This document shows positions 1 to 8,307 of a DNA stretch of 64,000 bases, in pieces; within the stretch, counting starts at the first letter, position 1; each line of letters begins with the position of its first letter. Source of the DNA: JACPYM01 sp031423495 (GTDB lineage: Bacteria; Acidobacteriota; Blastocatellia; RBC074). The position numbers were made by a program, and so were the translations under genes. Under the pieces are notes generated by a model. That model saw nothing but the letters and a program-made list of their open reading frames with translations, ran no database searches and was not told the origin of the DNA. The stretch lies in the NCBI GenBank assembly GCA_031423495.1, contig JANPFP010000044.1:4984-68983 (forward strand). The letters run 5' to 3'.

Positions 1-936
1 TAGCGTGTTGAGTTTGTTCACCTGATGTTCGAGCCGCGCGTTGAGATTGAGCGAACGCCAGGGGCGACGCACTACGTCACGAAACGTGCGGTCGGGCAAT
101 TGGCTGACGATGGTTTGCGCGTCATAAGCGTTCACCGCGTCGGCTGACAACGCGAGCGAAGTGCGTTCGCGCCACAGCGGGCCGCTGAGTTCAAAACCGA
201 AGCGGCGATTTTGTTCAGGCGCGCGAAACGGCGCGAGCGGATTGCGCGCGTTCAAGGCTTCATCACGAAAGCCAGCGTTCAGGCTGCCGTGCCAGCGGTC
301 GAAACCGGGCTTGGTGCGAATGTCCACGAACATATGGCTCGGCTCGTGATTCTCAGCGGCGAATTGATTGGTGCGAAAACGAATCTCGGCAATCTGATTT
401 TTCGGCGGCAGCTTGCCTCCGCGAAAACCGTTGACGCGAAACACCGCGCCCGGCCCCGCCATATTGCGAATCGCTTGCTCGAATTCATCAGGATCGTCAG
501 GCAAGAGCGCAATTTGTTCGGCGGTGAGTACGTTGCTGAACGCATCGCCGCGCGGGTCGCTGCTGGCCGCGCGTTTGTCCTGTTCGACGGTCAGCGTTTC
601 TTCGACTGTCGCGACGGCAAGGCGCGCGGTGAATTCGTTTGCGTTCGGCGTGATAGTGATGGCTTGCGTGAACGGCGCGAAGCCTTTCGCCGTGATCGTC
701 AAGTTATAAGTGTTTGGTGTGAGCTTGCTAATCGTTGCTTCGCCATTGGCGCGCGTTGTTGCGTTGAGCGATTTGCCTTGTGTGGCGGCGAGTTCGATGC
801 GCGCTTGCGGTACGACTGCGCCGTTGGGATCGAGCACTTTGACGCGCAAGGTCGCGGTATTTAGTTGTGCGAAAGCCGTCAGCGCGCACAGCGCAGCCAT
901 CAGGCTATGAATAAGCCAGCATGAATGAAATCGCAT
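1..936 (-). CDS. TonB-dependent receptor-like protein with carboxypeptidase regulatory-like N-terminal domain (partial)
   Basis: The minus-strand frame opens at an ATG (934-936) and stays open to the left edge, giving 312 N-terminal residues of a longer protein. A signal peptide with a hydrophobic stretch ending near ALTAFAQ is followed by a regulatory-like beta-sandwich (roughly residues 27-105, with a PNGAVVPQARI-type strand and a TITAKGFAPF strand). A plug-like region follows (LPDDPDEFEQAI, then FRVNGFRGG), and after it the start of an Oar-like barrel. Acidobacteria carry many such receptors for large nutrients, usually in the outer membrane. The 217-aa plus-strand frame at 211-864 is its antisense shadow. 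The substrate cannot be read from the N-terminus, and the C-terminus lies outside the window. Confidence 0.8.
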   Translation of the reverse strand, partial: MRFHSCWLIHSLMAALCALTAFAQLNTATLRVKVLDPNGAVVPQARIELAATQGKSLNATTRANGEATISKLTPNTYNLTITAKGFAPFTQAITITPNANEFTARLAVATVEETLTVEQDKRAASSDPRGDAFSNVLTAEQIALLPDDPDEFEQAIRNMAGPGAVFRVNGFRGGKLPPKNQIAEIRFRTNQFAAENHEPSHMFVDIRTKPGFDRWHGSLNAGFRDEALNARNPLAPFRAPEQNRRFGFELSGPLWRERTSLALSADAVNAYDAQTIVSQLPDRTFRDVVRRPWRSLNLNARLEHQVNKLNTL

Positions 937-1001
937 AAAGCTAAATGGTTAGGATTGAGAGCCGCGTTGCCTGTTGCCGAAGGAGAAGCGTCAGCGCGTC
1001 G

Positions 1002-1099
1002 GCCATTATCCATTCTTCATTTTCCATTCTTAGACAGAGGTAAGAGTGTCGGTAGTTTGTCTCCTGTCAAAGAATGGAAAATGAAGAATGGATAATGGC
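1002..1099. repeat. Perfect 30-bp inverted repeat between two minus-strand genes
   Basis: Arms at 1002-1031 and 1070-1099 are exact reverse complements, separated by 38 bases. The arms are AT-rich and internally repetitive (CCATT and TTCATT units). The repeat lies between the start of the TonB-like gene and the end of the LolA-like gene. There is no T-run to make it a simple terminator, although it could stop transcription of the upstream minus-strand gene. Confidence 0.9.
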
Positions 1100-1147
1100 G
1101 GCTCGCCAGTGCGTCGCAATCAGCCGTTGCTCAGAAGTTGATTGCTG

Positions 1148-2070
1148 CTACTTCTTTTTCTCGAACTGTTCGGGCTTGAGCGCAGGGTTGAGCTTGAACT
1201 TTTTCAAATCCCATTCGTCCACGATGTCTTCGCCCGCGAGTTTGGTGAAGCGGTGCGGCAGGTTGAGGCCGCCTTCGTTACGAAAGTCGCTGAAGCGCAA
1301 TTGATATTCGATCATCGGCGCGGCTTCGGCAGCAGCGGCGGCTTCCTGCGCGCGCTTTTCGAGTTCCTCTTTCGTGGGCATCTGGCCTGAACTCATGGAA
1401 GTCATCATCGCCATACGTTTGCGGCCTTGATAGCTGACCATCCACGGCTGATGCGTTTTTTGATCGAGGAAGAGTTTACCGATCGTGCCGTCGCTGGTTT
1501 TCACTTCCAGCACATCAGCTTGCCCGTCAGGTGATTCGGCGATGCCTACGTGACGGAATTCAACGGGGACACTGGTGGGCGAGGTAAGCAGCAAGCCCAG
1601 CAAGGTGCGTGTCATATCAATTTTGAGCGCGAGGTCTTGTGCGGCCTGTTGCGATAGGTTGCCGCCCTTGACGGTGGCGCTGGTCATTATCGTGATGTGG
1701 GCCCCGCCGCTGTTGGCCGTATCCGTCCAAGTCGTAGCGCCGTTCAAGTCGTAGCGCCGTTCAAGGTTTGATAGCGCGTGATGTCAATGCCGCCCATCGG
1801 ACTAAAAATTTCAGTTTGCATCAGCTTGTCAGGCAACAGGATGTCGAGTTGTAAATCGCCAGCCATGCTCTGATTGCCTGACGACTTGCGGCGGTAATCG
1901 CCGGTGATCGTCAAGGCTTTGAGTTTACTTAAGTCGCCGAGCGCCGCGCGAGCTTGTGCGAGCAAGGCAGCGGCTTTGGTGACGGCTTCGTCAGCGTGCG
2001 CGATGGGCAGCGCAATCAAGCTGGCGCACAGCAGCGCCGCAGATAACGCGAATGATTTAACGTAGTTCAT
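1148..2070 (-). pseudogene. LolA/MucB-like periplasmic protein gene, frameshifted by a 17-bp tandem duplication
   Basis: Translation starts at ATG 2068-2070 behind a GAGGA site and gives a clear signal peptide (MNYVKSFALS, then IALPIAHA). The frame runs about 103 residues before a TGA. A second frame then continues the same protein to the stop at 1148. The frame change falls exactly on two adjacent 17-base copies at 1731-1764. Deleting one copy fuses the halves into a single 301-aa reading frame (TLNGATT running into WTDTANSGG). The protein resembles outer-membrane lipoprotein-sorting-like proteins of acidobacteria (N-terminal helix, antiparallel strands, Lys-rich C-terminus), but the function is unproven. 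The gene could be recently inactivated, reversibly switched by slippage, or affected by an assembly error. Confidence 0.75.
1728..1764. repeat. 17-bp tandem duplication causing a frameshift
   Basis: The unit GTCGTAGCGCCGTTCAA occurs at 1731-1747 and again at 1748-1764, and the preceding three bases (CAA) also match the unit's end. Seventeen is not a multiple of three, so the second copy shifts the LolA-like gene out of frame. Confidence 0.95.
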
Positions 2071-2262
2071 AGTTCCTCTTGATAGGTCAGGATGGGGCGA
2101 GTTTTCGACTCGTCTGGTCGTCGTAATGTTACCGCAAAGCCGCTCAGAAGTTCCCGCGTTGCGCCGAAAAGCGGCAATTTTATTCGTGCAGGCTTGTGGT
2201 ATAGTGCCGTTCATCCGCAGGCAATTGAGCTTAAAACCCTTTGGACAATGAGGTATTCACAC

Positions 2263-4098
2263 ATGAAGCGTTGGGGCATTTTCTTTTGTTTGTTATTCAC
2301 ATCGGTGAGCGCAGCACTCGCGCAAGCGAAGCAACCCGCTGACACTTTCTTTCCCGTCGCGCAGGTCAAGCCGGGCATGAAAGCGATTGGCTACACCGTG
2401 TTTGAAGGTGGTGAGCCGCGCAAGTTCGAACTCGAATTGCTCGGCGTGCTGGAAGGTTCGATGAACCCAGGCCAAAGCGCCGTGCTGGCAAAATTGCTGG
2501 GCGATGAGTTTCAACACATTGGCGTATTCGCGGGCATGAGCGGTTCGCCGGTTTACGTTGACGGCAAGCTGTTGGGCGCGGTTGCGTTCGGCTATCAATT
2601 CGCCAAAGACCCCATCGCGGGCATCACGCCGATTCAGGACATGGTGGATATTTTTGAGCAGAAGGCGAAAGCCACGCCGACTGATAAACCGCGTACCGTT
2701 TCGTTTTCTGAAATCGCGCTCAATGACGACACACCGCAATTCAAAACCTTTGTCGAAGATTTCACGCGCAAGGCCGCCGGCGCGACAGCCGTGAGCGCGG
2801 CGAACGCGGGGCAGATGCTCAAGCCGATTGCGACGCCACTTTCGATTGCGGGCGTACCGCCTGACGTACTCGAAAAGTTCGCGCCGCAATTTCAGGCGCT
2901 CGGCTTTTATCCCGTCGCAGGCATGGCCGGAGCCGCGCGCATTACGGAATTGAAAAAGTCGGATGCGAATACGCTCAAGCCCGGTTCGACCATCGTCGTG
3001 CCGCTGATTCGCGGCGACTTCTCGATTTCGGCGGCGGGCACTGTGACGTGGCGCGACGGCAATAAAATTTATGCCTTCGGCCATCCGTTTCTTTCGATCG
3101 GCGTGTCTGACTTCCCCATGAACGAAGGCGAAGTCATCACGGTGATGCCGAGTCAGGCGAATTCGTTCAAGCTGTCTTACCCGACGGCGCAAGTCGGCGT
3201 CATCAGCGGCGACCGTTCGACGGGCATTTATGGCGAGTTAGGCAAGACCGCGCAGATGCTGCCGGTCGAATTGAACCTGCGCACGAGTCGCGGCGAATTG
3301 AAGGCGTATAAATTCGATATGGTGGTTGATCGCTTTCTCACGCCGATCTTGATGCAGATGACAGTGATGGCTACGTTGGGCGGCTCTGAACGGACGATTG
3401 GCGATTCGACGCTGCAAATCAGCCAGCGGCTCTCAGTCAAAGGGCAACCCGACATCCTGCTCGAAAGCCGCCTCTCGACTTCGATGAATGCGCCGATGGC
3501 GGCGGCGTTCGCGGCGGGGCAACCGTTGAGCGCGCTGCTCAACAGCGGATTCAGCGATTGCCAATTGACGGGCATCAAACTCGACATCGTTTCGCGCGAC
3601 GCCCGCACGCGCGGCGCGCTTGATCGTTTGTGGATCAATCAAACCGAAGTCAAACGCGGCCAGACCATCGAGTTGCAAGCCTTCGCGCGTAAAGAAGACG
3701 GCAGCGAATATCTCGAACGCATTCCGCTGACGATCCCTGATGACGCGCCACTGGGTTTGTTGCAAATTTCGGTCGGCGACGGCGCAGCCATCCAACGCGA
3801 AGAACCTCGCACCGGCTTCACGCCCAAAACGACGGCGCAACTCGTCCGCGAACTGAACAAGATTCGCAAGGCTGATCGTTTGTACGTGCGGCTCTCGCGC
3901 AGTTCAGGCGGCGCAGTCGTCAACAACGAAGAACTGCCCAACCTGCCGCCTTCAGTGTTGGCGACGTTGGGGTCAGAGCGTACGGCGGGCGGTTACGCGA
4001 CGACGCGCACGGCGACGGTGTTGGAAAAAGAATTGGCTCCGGCGGAGTTCGTCATTACGGGGCTGCGGACGTTTACGGTCAATGTAGTAAACCAATAA
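2263..4098 (+). CDS. Exported SpoIVB-type (S55 family) serine peptidase domain protein
   Basis: The start is ATG 2263, with GAGG nine bases upstream. Upstream in-frame codons to 2092 lie in the divergent promoter region and look non-coding. The 611-aa product has a signal peptide (MKRWGIFFCLLF, then AALAQ). A GMSGSPVY motif lies at residues 92-98 with candidate nucleophile Ser95, followed by a GAVAFGYQF strand. The segment with FGHPF (His274) and later GIYGELG comes about 180 residues downstream. In B. subtilis SpoIVB the His segment precedes the GMSGSP segment, so the order here looks circularly permuted. The C-terminal 300 residues form beta-rich domains without a recognised motif. It is divergent from the broken LolA-like gene and 17 bases ahead of the EthD gene. 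The target is unknown. Confidence 0.75.
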   Translation: MKRWGIFFCLLFTSVSAALAQAKQPADTFFPVAQVKPGMKAIGYTVFEGGEPRKFELELLGVLEGSMNPGQSAVLAKLLGDEFQHIGVFAGMSGSPVYVDGKLLGAVAFGYQFAKDPIAGITPIQDMVDIFEQKAKATPTDKPRTVSFSEIALNDDTPQFKTFVEDFTRKAAGATAVSAANAGQMLKPIATPLSIAGVPPDVLEKFAPQFQALGFYPVAGMAGAARITELKKSDANTLKPGSTIVVPLIRGDFSISAAGTVTWRDGNKIYAFGHPFLSIGVSDFPMNEGEVITVMPSQANSFKLSYPTAQVGVISGDRSTGIYGELGKTAQMLPVELNLRTSRGELKAYKFDMVVDRFLTPILMQMTVMATLGGSERTIGDSTLQISQRLSVKGQPDILLESRLSTSMNAPMAAAFAAGQPLSALLNSGFSDCQLTGIKLDIVSRDARTRGALDRLWINQTEVKRGQTIELQAFARKEDGSEYLERIPLTIPDDAPLGLLQISVGDGAAIQREEPRTGFTPKTTAQLVRELNKIRKADRLYVRLSRSSGGAVVNNEELPNLPPSVLATLGSERTAGGYATTRTATVLEKELAPAEFVITGLRTFTVNVVNQ

Positions 4099-4114
4099 TT
4101 CAGGAGAGAAAACC

Positions 4115-4438
4115 ATGATTCGTGTAACTGTGCTTTATCCGAAAACTGCCACCAGTCGTTTTGACAAAGACTATTACCTGAGCCAGCACACGCCGATGGT
4201 GAAAGCATTGCTCACGCCTACGGGTATGTTGGGCATCGGCGTTGATGAGGGGTTGGGTACGCTCACGCCGGGCGAACCGCCTGCGTTTGAAATGATCGGC
4301 TATCTCGAATTTGAAACCGTCGAGGATTTGCAAAAGAGCCTGGCTGCGCACGGCGCTGCAATCATCGCCGATATCGCCAATTACACGGATGTGCAGCCGA
4401 TCATTCAGGTCAATCGCATCGCAAAAGCAATTGGGTAG
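4115..4438 (+). CDS. EthD family protein
   Basis: A 107-aa protein with the EthD dimeric ferredoxin-like signature: an initial VTVLYP strand, a YYLSQHTPMV helix with the conserved His, and a C-terminal VQPIIQVNRI strand. The family includes a small protein required for ETBE degradation in Rhodococcus, but most members have no assigned reaction. A CAGGAGAG site sits just upstream of ATG 4115. It follows the S55 peptidase by 16 bases and may share its transcript. Confidence 0.8.
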   Translation: MIRVTVLYPKTATSRFDKDYYLSQHTPMVKALLTPTGMLGIGVDEGLGTLTPGEPPAFEMIGYLEFETVEDLQKSLAAHGAAIIADIANYTDVQPIIQVNRIAKAIG

Positions 4439-4463
4439 TAATTCGTTGAAAGGAAGGCCGCCA

Positions 4464-4976
4464 ATGGAAAACGGAAATGGAAACAGCACAGGCGAAACGC
4501 TGGATGAGTTGAAGGCTAGATACGCTGTGATGAATGAGCGCATTGATCGCAGAATTGCGGAAGTGCAAGCCGAGACGCTCAAGATCAGAGAAGGGAATGC
4601 CCAATTTAGAGAGATGGTCAGCAATCTGGAACGTCGCGTGGATTTGGTCGAGTACACGCAAGATAGGGATGAAGATCGGCTCGTGCGCGTGGAAGATGTC
4701 GGTCCCACTCTGATCAACATGCTCAGTCGTCAGGAAGAGCGGCTGGACTTGCAAAGGCTTGAATACAAAGTCCGGCAACAGGAGCTTGAAGACAAGCTGA
4801 AAGAAATGGCAGAAGCACAGAAACAAGCCTCAGAAGCGCAGACAGAAGCGCAGAAACGATACACCGAAGCGGGGCAACAGACCGAAGAACGCCTGAACGC
4901 TTTCATTGTCGTGCTGGAAAGTTATATTCAGGAAAGCCAACAACGCCGCAACGGCAATGGCAACGGAGATCACTAA
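4464..4976 (+). CDS. Coiled-coil protein of unknown function
   Basis: The start is ATG 4464 behind AAAGGAAGG (4449-4457), giving 170 residues. No enzymatic motif is visible. From about residue 10 to 155 it is almost entirely charged, heptad-like helix (TLDELKARYA, REMVSNLERRVDLVEY, QQELEDKLKEMAEAQK). Both ends are Gly/Asn-rich (ENGNGNS at the start, NGNGNGDH at the end). There is no signal peptide or membrane segment, so it is probably a cytoplasmic structural or scaffold protein. It stops three bases before the DinB gene, suggesting one transcript. I do not recognise the family. Confidence 0.65.
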   Translation: MENGNGNSTGETLDELKARYAVMNERIDRRIAEVQAETLKIREGNAQFREMVSNLERRVDLVEYTQDRDEDRLVRVEDVGPTLINMLSRQEERLDLQRLEYKVRQQELEDKLKEMAEAQKQASEAQTEAQKRYTEAGQQTEERLNAFIVVLESYIQESQQRRNGNGNGDH

Positions 4977-4979
4977 CCA

Positions 4980-5435
4980 ATGTCGCAAACCACTAACGCA
5001 GGTTTTATCAAAGCCTTTCGCAATTACAGCAATCGCGTAAATCAGTGGGCTGCGCCGCTGGATGACCAACAGTTTTGGGCGAAGCCGTATCCTTACGGCA
5101 ACAGCTTCGGCCATCTGGTGCTGCATCTGACGGGGAATCTGAATTACTACATCGGTGCGCAGATTGCGCAGACTGGTTACGTGCGCCACCGCGATTTGGA
5201 GTTCACCGACCCGAATCCACCCAGCAAGGCCGAAGCGTTGGCGCGCTTCGATGCGACGATTGAGATGGTGATTGCTACCGTTGAAAAGCAGACGGCGGAA
5301 GATTGGGCTGCGCCTTATGAAGCGACGGGCATGCCCGAAGGAGCGTGCCGCTTCGACGCAGTGATGCAATGCGCGGCGCATATCTTTCATCATCAGGGGC
5401 AGATGATTTATTTGCAGAAAGAGTGGACGAAGTGA
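4980..5435 (+). CDS. DinB-like four-helix protein (DUF1572/DinB_2 type)
   Basis: A 151-aa protein with the DinB fold pattern. A first helix (FIKAFRNYSNRVNQW) is followed by FGHLVLHLTGN, carrying the first metal-ligand His residues, and a final AAHIFHHQGQMIYL helix with the second His pair. The three-histidine arrangement fits a divalent-metal site. Related proteins include bacillithiol and mycothiol-dependent transferases, but most are uncharacterised. It follows the coiled-coil gene by three bases, and its stop codon overlaps the GTG of the next, broken, gene. Confidence 0.8.
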   Translation: MSQTTNAGFIKAFRNYSNRVNQWAAPLDDQQFWAKPYPYGNSFGHLVLHLTGNLNYYIGAQIAQTGYVRHRDLEFTDPNPPSKAEALARFDATIEMVIATVEKQTAEDWAAPYEATGMPEGACRFDAVMQCAAHIFHHQGQMIYLQKEWTK

Positions 5436-5662
5436 ATTTGCAAGCTGTTAAACATCGCTGTCGTATTCCGGCTGATTGAGAAATCAGGATTCAGCTTCCG
5501 GCTGATGCGGTAGTCGGAACCATCGCCGAGGTGATTGTGCTTTATCAAAACACGCCAGACGACGACTCAGACGACGATGATGCAGAGATGGCAATGGCGG
5601 CCAACGATCCGTTGTTTATGGCTGATTGTTTGGAAGTGATGGAAGACTTTAAGTTCGTCTGA
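5432..5662 (+). pseudogene. Antitoxin-like small gene interrupted by one in-frame stop
   Basis: From GTG 5432 the frame reads NLQAVKHRCRIPAD, meets TGA at 5477-5479, then continues EIRIQLPADAVVGTIAEVIV, an acidic DDDSDDDD stretch and MADCLEVMEDFKFV to a stop at 5660-5662. The whole is 76 codons in one frame. Short proteins of this layout (strand, IQLP turn, VIV strand, acidic tail) are common small antitoxin-like proteins in cyanobacteria and other environmental bacteria. A C-to-T change of CGA to TGA would explain the stop, since Arg is natural in PADREIRI. Alternatively, translation could restart downstream, but no start codon with a ribosome site is apparent there. A HicB-like gene lies 50 bases downstream. 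Confidence 0.5.
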
Positions 5663-5711
5663 TCGTGCGCGGCAAACTTTTATCGCCCCATCGTTTGAGC
5701 ATAAAGAATAG

Positions 5712-5909
5712 ATGAGGCCAGTTGTGGACAAGAACTACAAAATTATCATTGAGAAACATTCGGACGGTTACATCGCTTATCCTCTCGGTATCAAAGGCGT
5801 AGTCGTAGGAGAAGGCGATACCTATGAAGCGGCTTTGGCTGACGTGAAGTCTGCGATTCAATTTCATATCGAAACCTTCGGCGCTGAAGTTCTTGAAGAA
5901 GACGCTTAA
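5712..5909 (+). CDS. HicB-like antitoxin-type protein
   Basis: A 65-aa protein with the short HicB-like fold: YKIIIEKHSDGYIAYPLGIKG (partial RNase H-like sheet), then GEGDTYEAALADVKSAIQFHIE, where the family has a conserved GxTxEEAL helix. HicB proteins usually neutralise HicA ribonucleases, but no HicA frame is seen next to it, so this may be an orphan. The start is uncertain. ATG 5712 has no good ribosome site, and GTG 5724 lies six bases after a GAGG. Confidence 0.7.
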   Translation: MRPVVDKNYKIIIEKHSDGYIAYPLGIKGVVVGEGDTYEAALADVKSAIQFHIETFGAEVLEEDA

Positions 5910-5921
5910 TCAGTAAGACAA

Positions 5922-8144
5922 ATGACAATCAATTCAATGCGTAAGACTTTTTTCCTTTTGGTTTTTTCCTTTTTCGTTTTTCTATTCCTACAAAGTTCGT
6001 TGGCTAGCGGCCCCGTATTCTGGCGCGTCAACACGCGCGCCGAAATCGAAAAGGGCGATGCCAAAGGTATCGCCATTGCCGATAACGGTACGCTGACGCT
6101 CGCACCGCAATTCACTGAAGTTTACGACACGAAGCAGGCTTACGTGTGGTCGGCGGTCGCCGATGCGAAAGGCAATGTCTATCTAGGCACGGGGCACGAA
6201 GGCCGCGTGTTCAAAGTAGACGCGACGGGCAAGGGCGCGTTGCTTTACAAAACCAGCGAACTTGATGTGATGGCGTTGGCGGTGGATGCGGCGGGCAATG
6301 TTTACGCGGCGACTTCGCCGGACGGGAAGGTCTATCGCATTACGCCCAGCGGCGAAGCGAAGGTGTTCTTTGAGCCGAAGACGAAATACATCTGGTCGCT
6401 GGCTTTCGACGCGCAAGGCCGCTTGCTCGTAGGCACGGGCGACAAGGGCGTTATCTTTCGCGTCAACGCTGACGGCACGGGCGCTCCGTGGGTGAACACT
6501 ACGCAAACGAATATCACGGCGCTGCGCGTTGACGGCGCGGGCAATGTCATTGCGGGTACTGACCCGGGCGGGATGGTGTTGCGCATCGGACCCTCCGATA
6601 GTAACGCTGGCAAAGCGTTCACGTTATTTGACGCGGCGCAGCGCGAGATTCGTGATTTGGCGTTGGGCAGCAACGGCGAAATTTATGCGCTGGCGTTGTC
6701 TGAAGCGGCGGCGAGTGGTGGTGGTTCTTCTTCGTCAACGCCGAGTGCGCCGAGTGCGCCACAGGTAATTGATAGCGATGGCGGCGTGACGATTACGATC
6801 AGCGATGTGCAGATTATTGACGCTACGCCAGCGGCATCGGCGAGCGGCGGCGGCGGTTCGGCCAGTAGTGCAAGTACTGTGAAGTCTGCTGTATACAAAC
6901 TCGACGGGCAGGGCGGCAGCGATGCGCTGTGGGAATCGAAAGACGTGACGGCATTCGCGGTGGCTTTGAGTAACGACGGGCAGGTGTTGGTGGGTACGGG
7001 GCAGAAAGGGCGCATTTATGGCATAGCGAATAACCAGAAGCCTGCGTTGTTGGCGCAATCCACCGAAGCGCAGACGGCGCGGTTTGTGAAAGCGGGCAAT
7101 GTGCTTTACGCGGCTTCGACGAATTTGGGCAAGCTGTTCAAGTTGGGCAGCGAGACTGAGGCGAACGGAACTTATACGTCATCGGTGCGCGAAGCGGCGA
7201 CCGGCGCGGCGTGGGGACGCATCGCGTGGCTGGGCGAAGGCGAGATCGAATTGCAAACGCGCAGCGGCAATACGGGGACGCCTGACGCAACGTGGAGCGA
7301 CTGGTCGGCGGCTGCGACCAACGCCGAAGGCGAAGCGATCAAAAGCGCGGCTGCGCGCTATTTGCAATGGCGGGCGACGTTGAAGAAAGCTGCGAATAAG
7401 CCTGCGCCGCGTTTGCGCGAAGTCGTCGTGTCATATCTGCCGCGCAACGTCGCGCCGAAATTGAATTCAGTGATGGTGTTGCCGAGCGGTGTTGCGCTGG
7501 CTGCGTTGCCGCAACCGATGGGCGACATGGGCGCGGATTTCACGGGCGGCGAACCGGGCGCGGCTCCGGCTCCGATGCAATTACCTCCGCGCAAGCTCTA
7601 TCAACGTGGCGCGCTTTCGTTGCAATGGCAGGCGGAAGATCGCAACAGCGATGTGTTGGAATACGCAGTGTTTTATCGCAGCGCGTTGGGCAGTGAGTTT
7701 TATCCACTCAAGGCGGCGTTCCGCGAAAGCTATTACACGGTGGATGCGAATGCGCTGCCCGATGGACGCTACGTTTTCAAGGTCGTCGTGAATGACGGCG
7801 TGACGAATCCGGGTGCGTTGGCGTTGCGCGATGAGCTTGAGACCGAACCGGTCGAGATAGACAATACGCCGCCAGTGGTCGCGGCTGATGCGCCGAAACA
7901 AACAGGCAATCAGGTTGAATTGGTCTTTCGCGCGAATGATGCGACTTCGATTTTGCGACGCGCGGAATACCAACTTGACGGCAGCGGTTGGAAGGCTGTG
8001 TTTCCGGTTGATGGCATCGCCGACAGCAAACGCGAAGAGTTCAATGTGAAAGTGACGCTGCCTGATGCGCGATTGCACGTCGTGGCGTTGCGGGTTTATG
8101 ACGCGAGCGGCAATGTGGGCAGTTCGCAGGTTTCGGTGAAATGA
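5922..8144 (+). CDS. Exported beta-propeller protein with C-terminal Ig-like domains
   Basis: 740 residues, beginning with a long very hydrophobic signal (RKTFFLLVFSFFVFLFL). The body has repeated propeller blades of the form DAKGNVYLGTGHEGRVFKVD, DAAGNVYAATSPDGKVYRI and DGAGNVIAGTDPGGMVLRI. A Ser/Gly/Ala-rich loop (about residues 265-320) interrupts the propeller, and blades resume with LYAASTNLGKLFKL. From about residue 540 the protein turns into fibronectin/Ig-like strands (YAVFYRSALGSEFYPL; YVFKVVVNDG; HVVALRVYDASGNVG). It is probably periplasmic or surface-located and ligand-binding. No enzymatic residues were recognised. ATG 5937 is a possible alternative start. Confidence 0.75.
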   Translation: MTINSMRKTFFLLVFSFFVFLFLQSSLASGPVFWRVNTRAEIEKGDAKGIAIADNGTLTLAPQFTEVYDTKQAYVWSAVADAKGNVYLGTGHEGRVFKVDATGKGALLYKTSELDVMALAVDAAGNVYAATSPDGKVYRITPSGEAKVFFEPKTKYIWSLAFDAQGRLLVGTGDKGVIFRVNADGTGAPWVNTTQTNITALRVDGAGNVIAGTDPGGMVLRIGPSDSNAGKAFTLFDAAQREIRDLALGSNGEIYALALSEAAASGGGSSSSTPSAPSAPQVIDSDGGVTITISDVQIIDATPAASASGGGGSASSASTVKSAVYKLDGQGGSDALWESKDVTAFAVALSNDGQVLVGTGQKGRIYGIANNQKPALLAQSTEAQTARFVKAGNVLYAASTNLGKLFKLGSETEANGTYTSSVREAATGAAWGRIAWLGEGEIELQTRSGNTGTPDATWSDWSAAATNAEGEAIKSAAARYLQWRATLKKAANKPAPRLREVVVSYLPRNVAPKLNSVMVLPSGVALAALPQPMGDMGADFTGGEPGAAPAPMQLPPRKLYQRGALSLQWQAEDRNSDVLEYAVFYRSALGSEFYPLKAAFRESYYTVDANALPDGRYVFKVVVNDGVTNPGALALRDELETEPVEIDNTPPVVAADAPKQTGNQVELVFRANDATSILRRAEYQLDGSGWKAVFPVDGIADSKREEFNVKVTLPDARLHVVALRVYDASGNVGSSQVSVK

Positions 8145-8158
8145 GATTGATGTGAGTT

Positions 8159-8281
8159 ATGGGAGGAATAGGAGTTATGTGAGTTATGGGTTTTGATTGG
8201 TAGAATGCCAGCTTCCCAAGCTGGCCGTCGCCGTAAGACGCAGATTTGTCCCATAGCTCCTATAACTCCTATAGCTCCCAT
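8159..8281. repeat. Imperfect 32-bp inverted repeat with nested hairpin
   Basis: Arms at 8159-8190 and 8250-8281 match at 27 of 32 positions. Each arm consists of GGAGTTAT-type units. The 59-base loop contains a perfect hairpin, CCAGCTT/AAGCTGG (8208-8224), with a CCC loop. It sits between the propeller gene and the next small exported-protein gene. Confidence 0.8.
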
Positions 8282-8307
8282 TGATTATTTTTTCAAAGGA
8301 TTATTTT

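Noticed and set aside
211..864. 217-codon plus-strand frame
   Set aside because: It is antisense to the TonB-like gene, which has a signal peptide and domain order; this frame shows no domain.
2293..3192. 299-codon minus-strand frame inside the S55 peptidase gene
   Set aside because: Arg/His-rich antisense of a recognisable gene; no motif.
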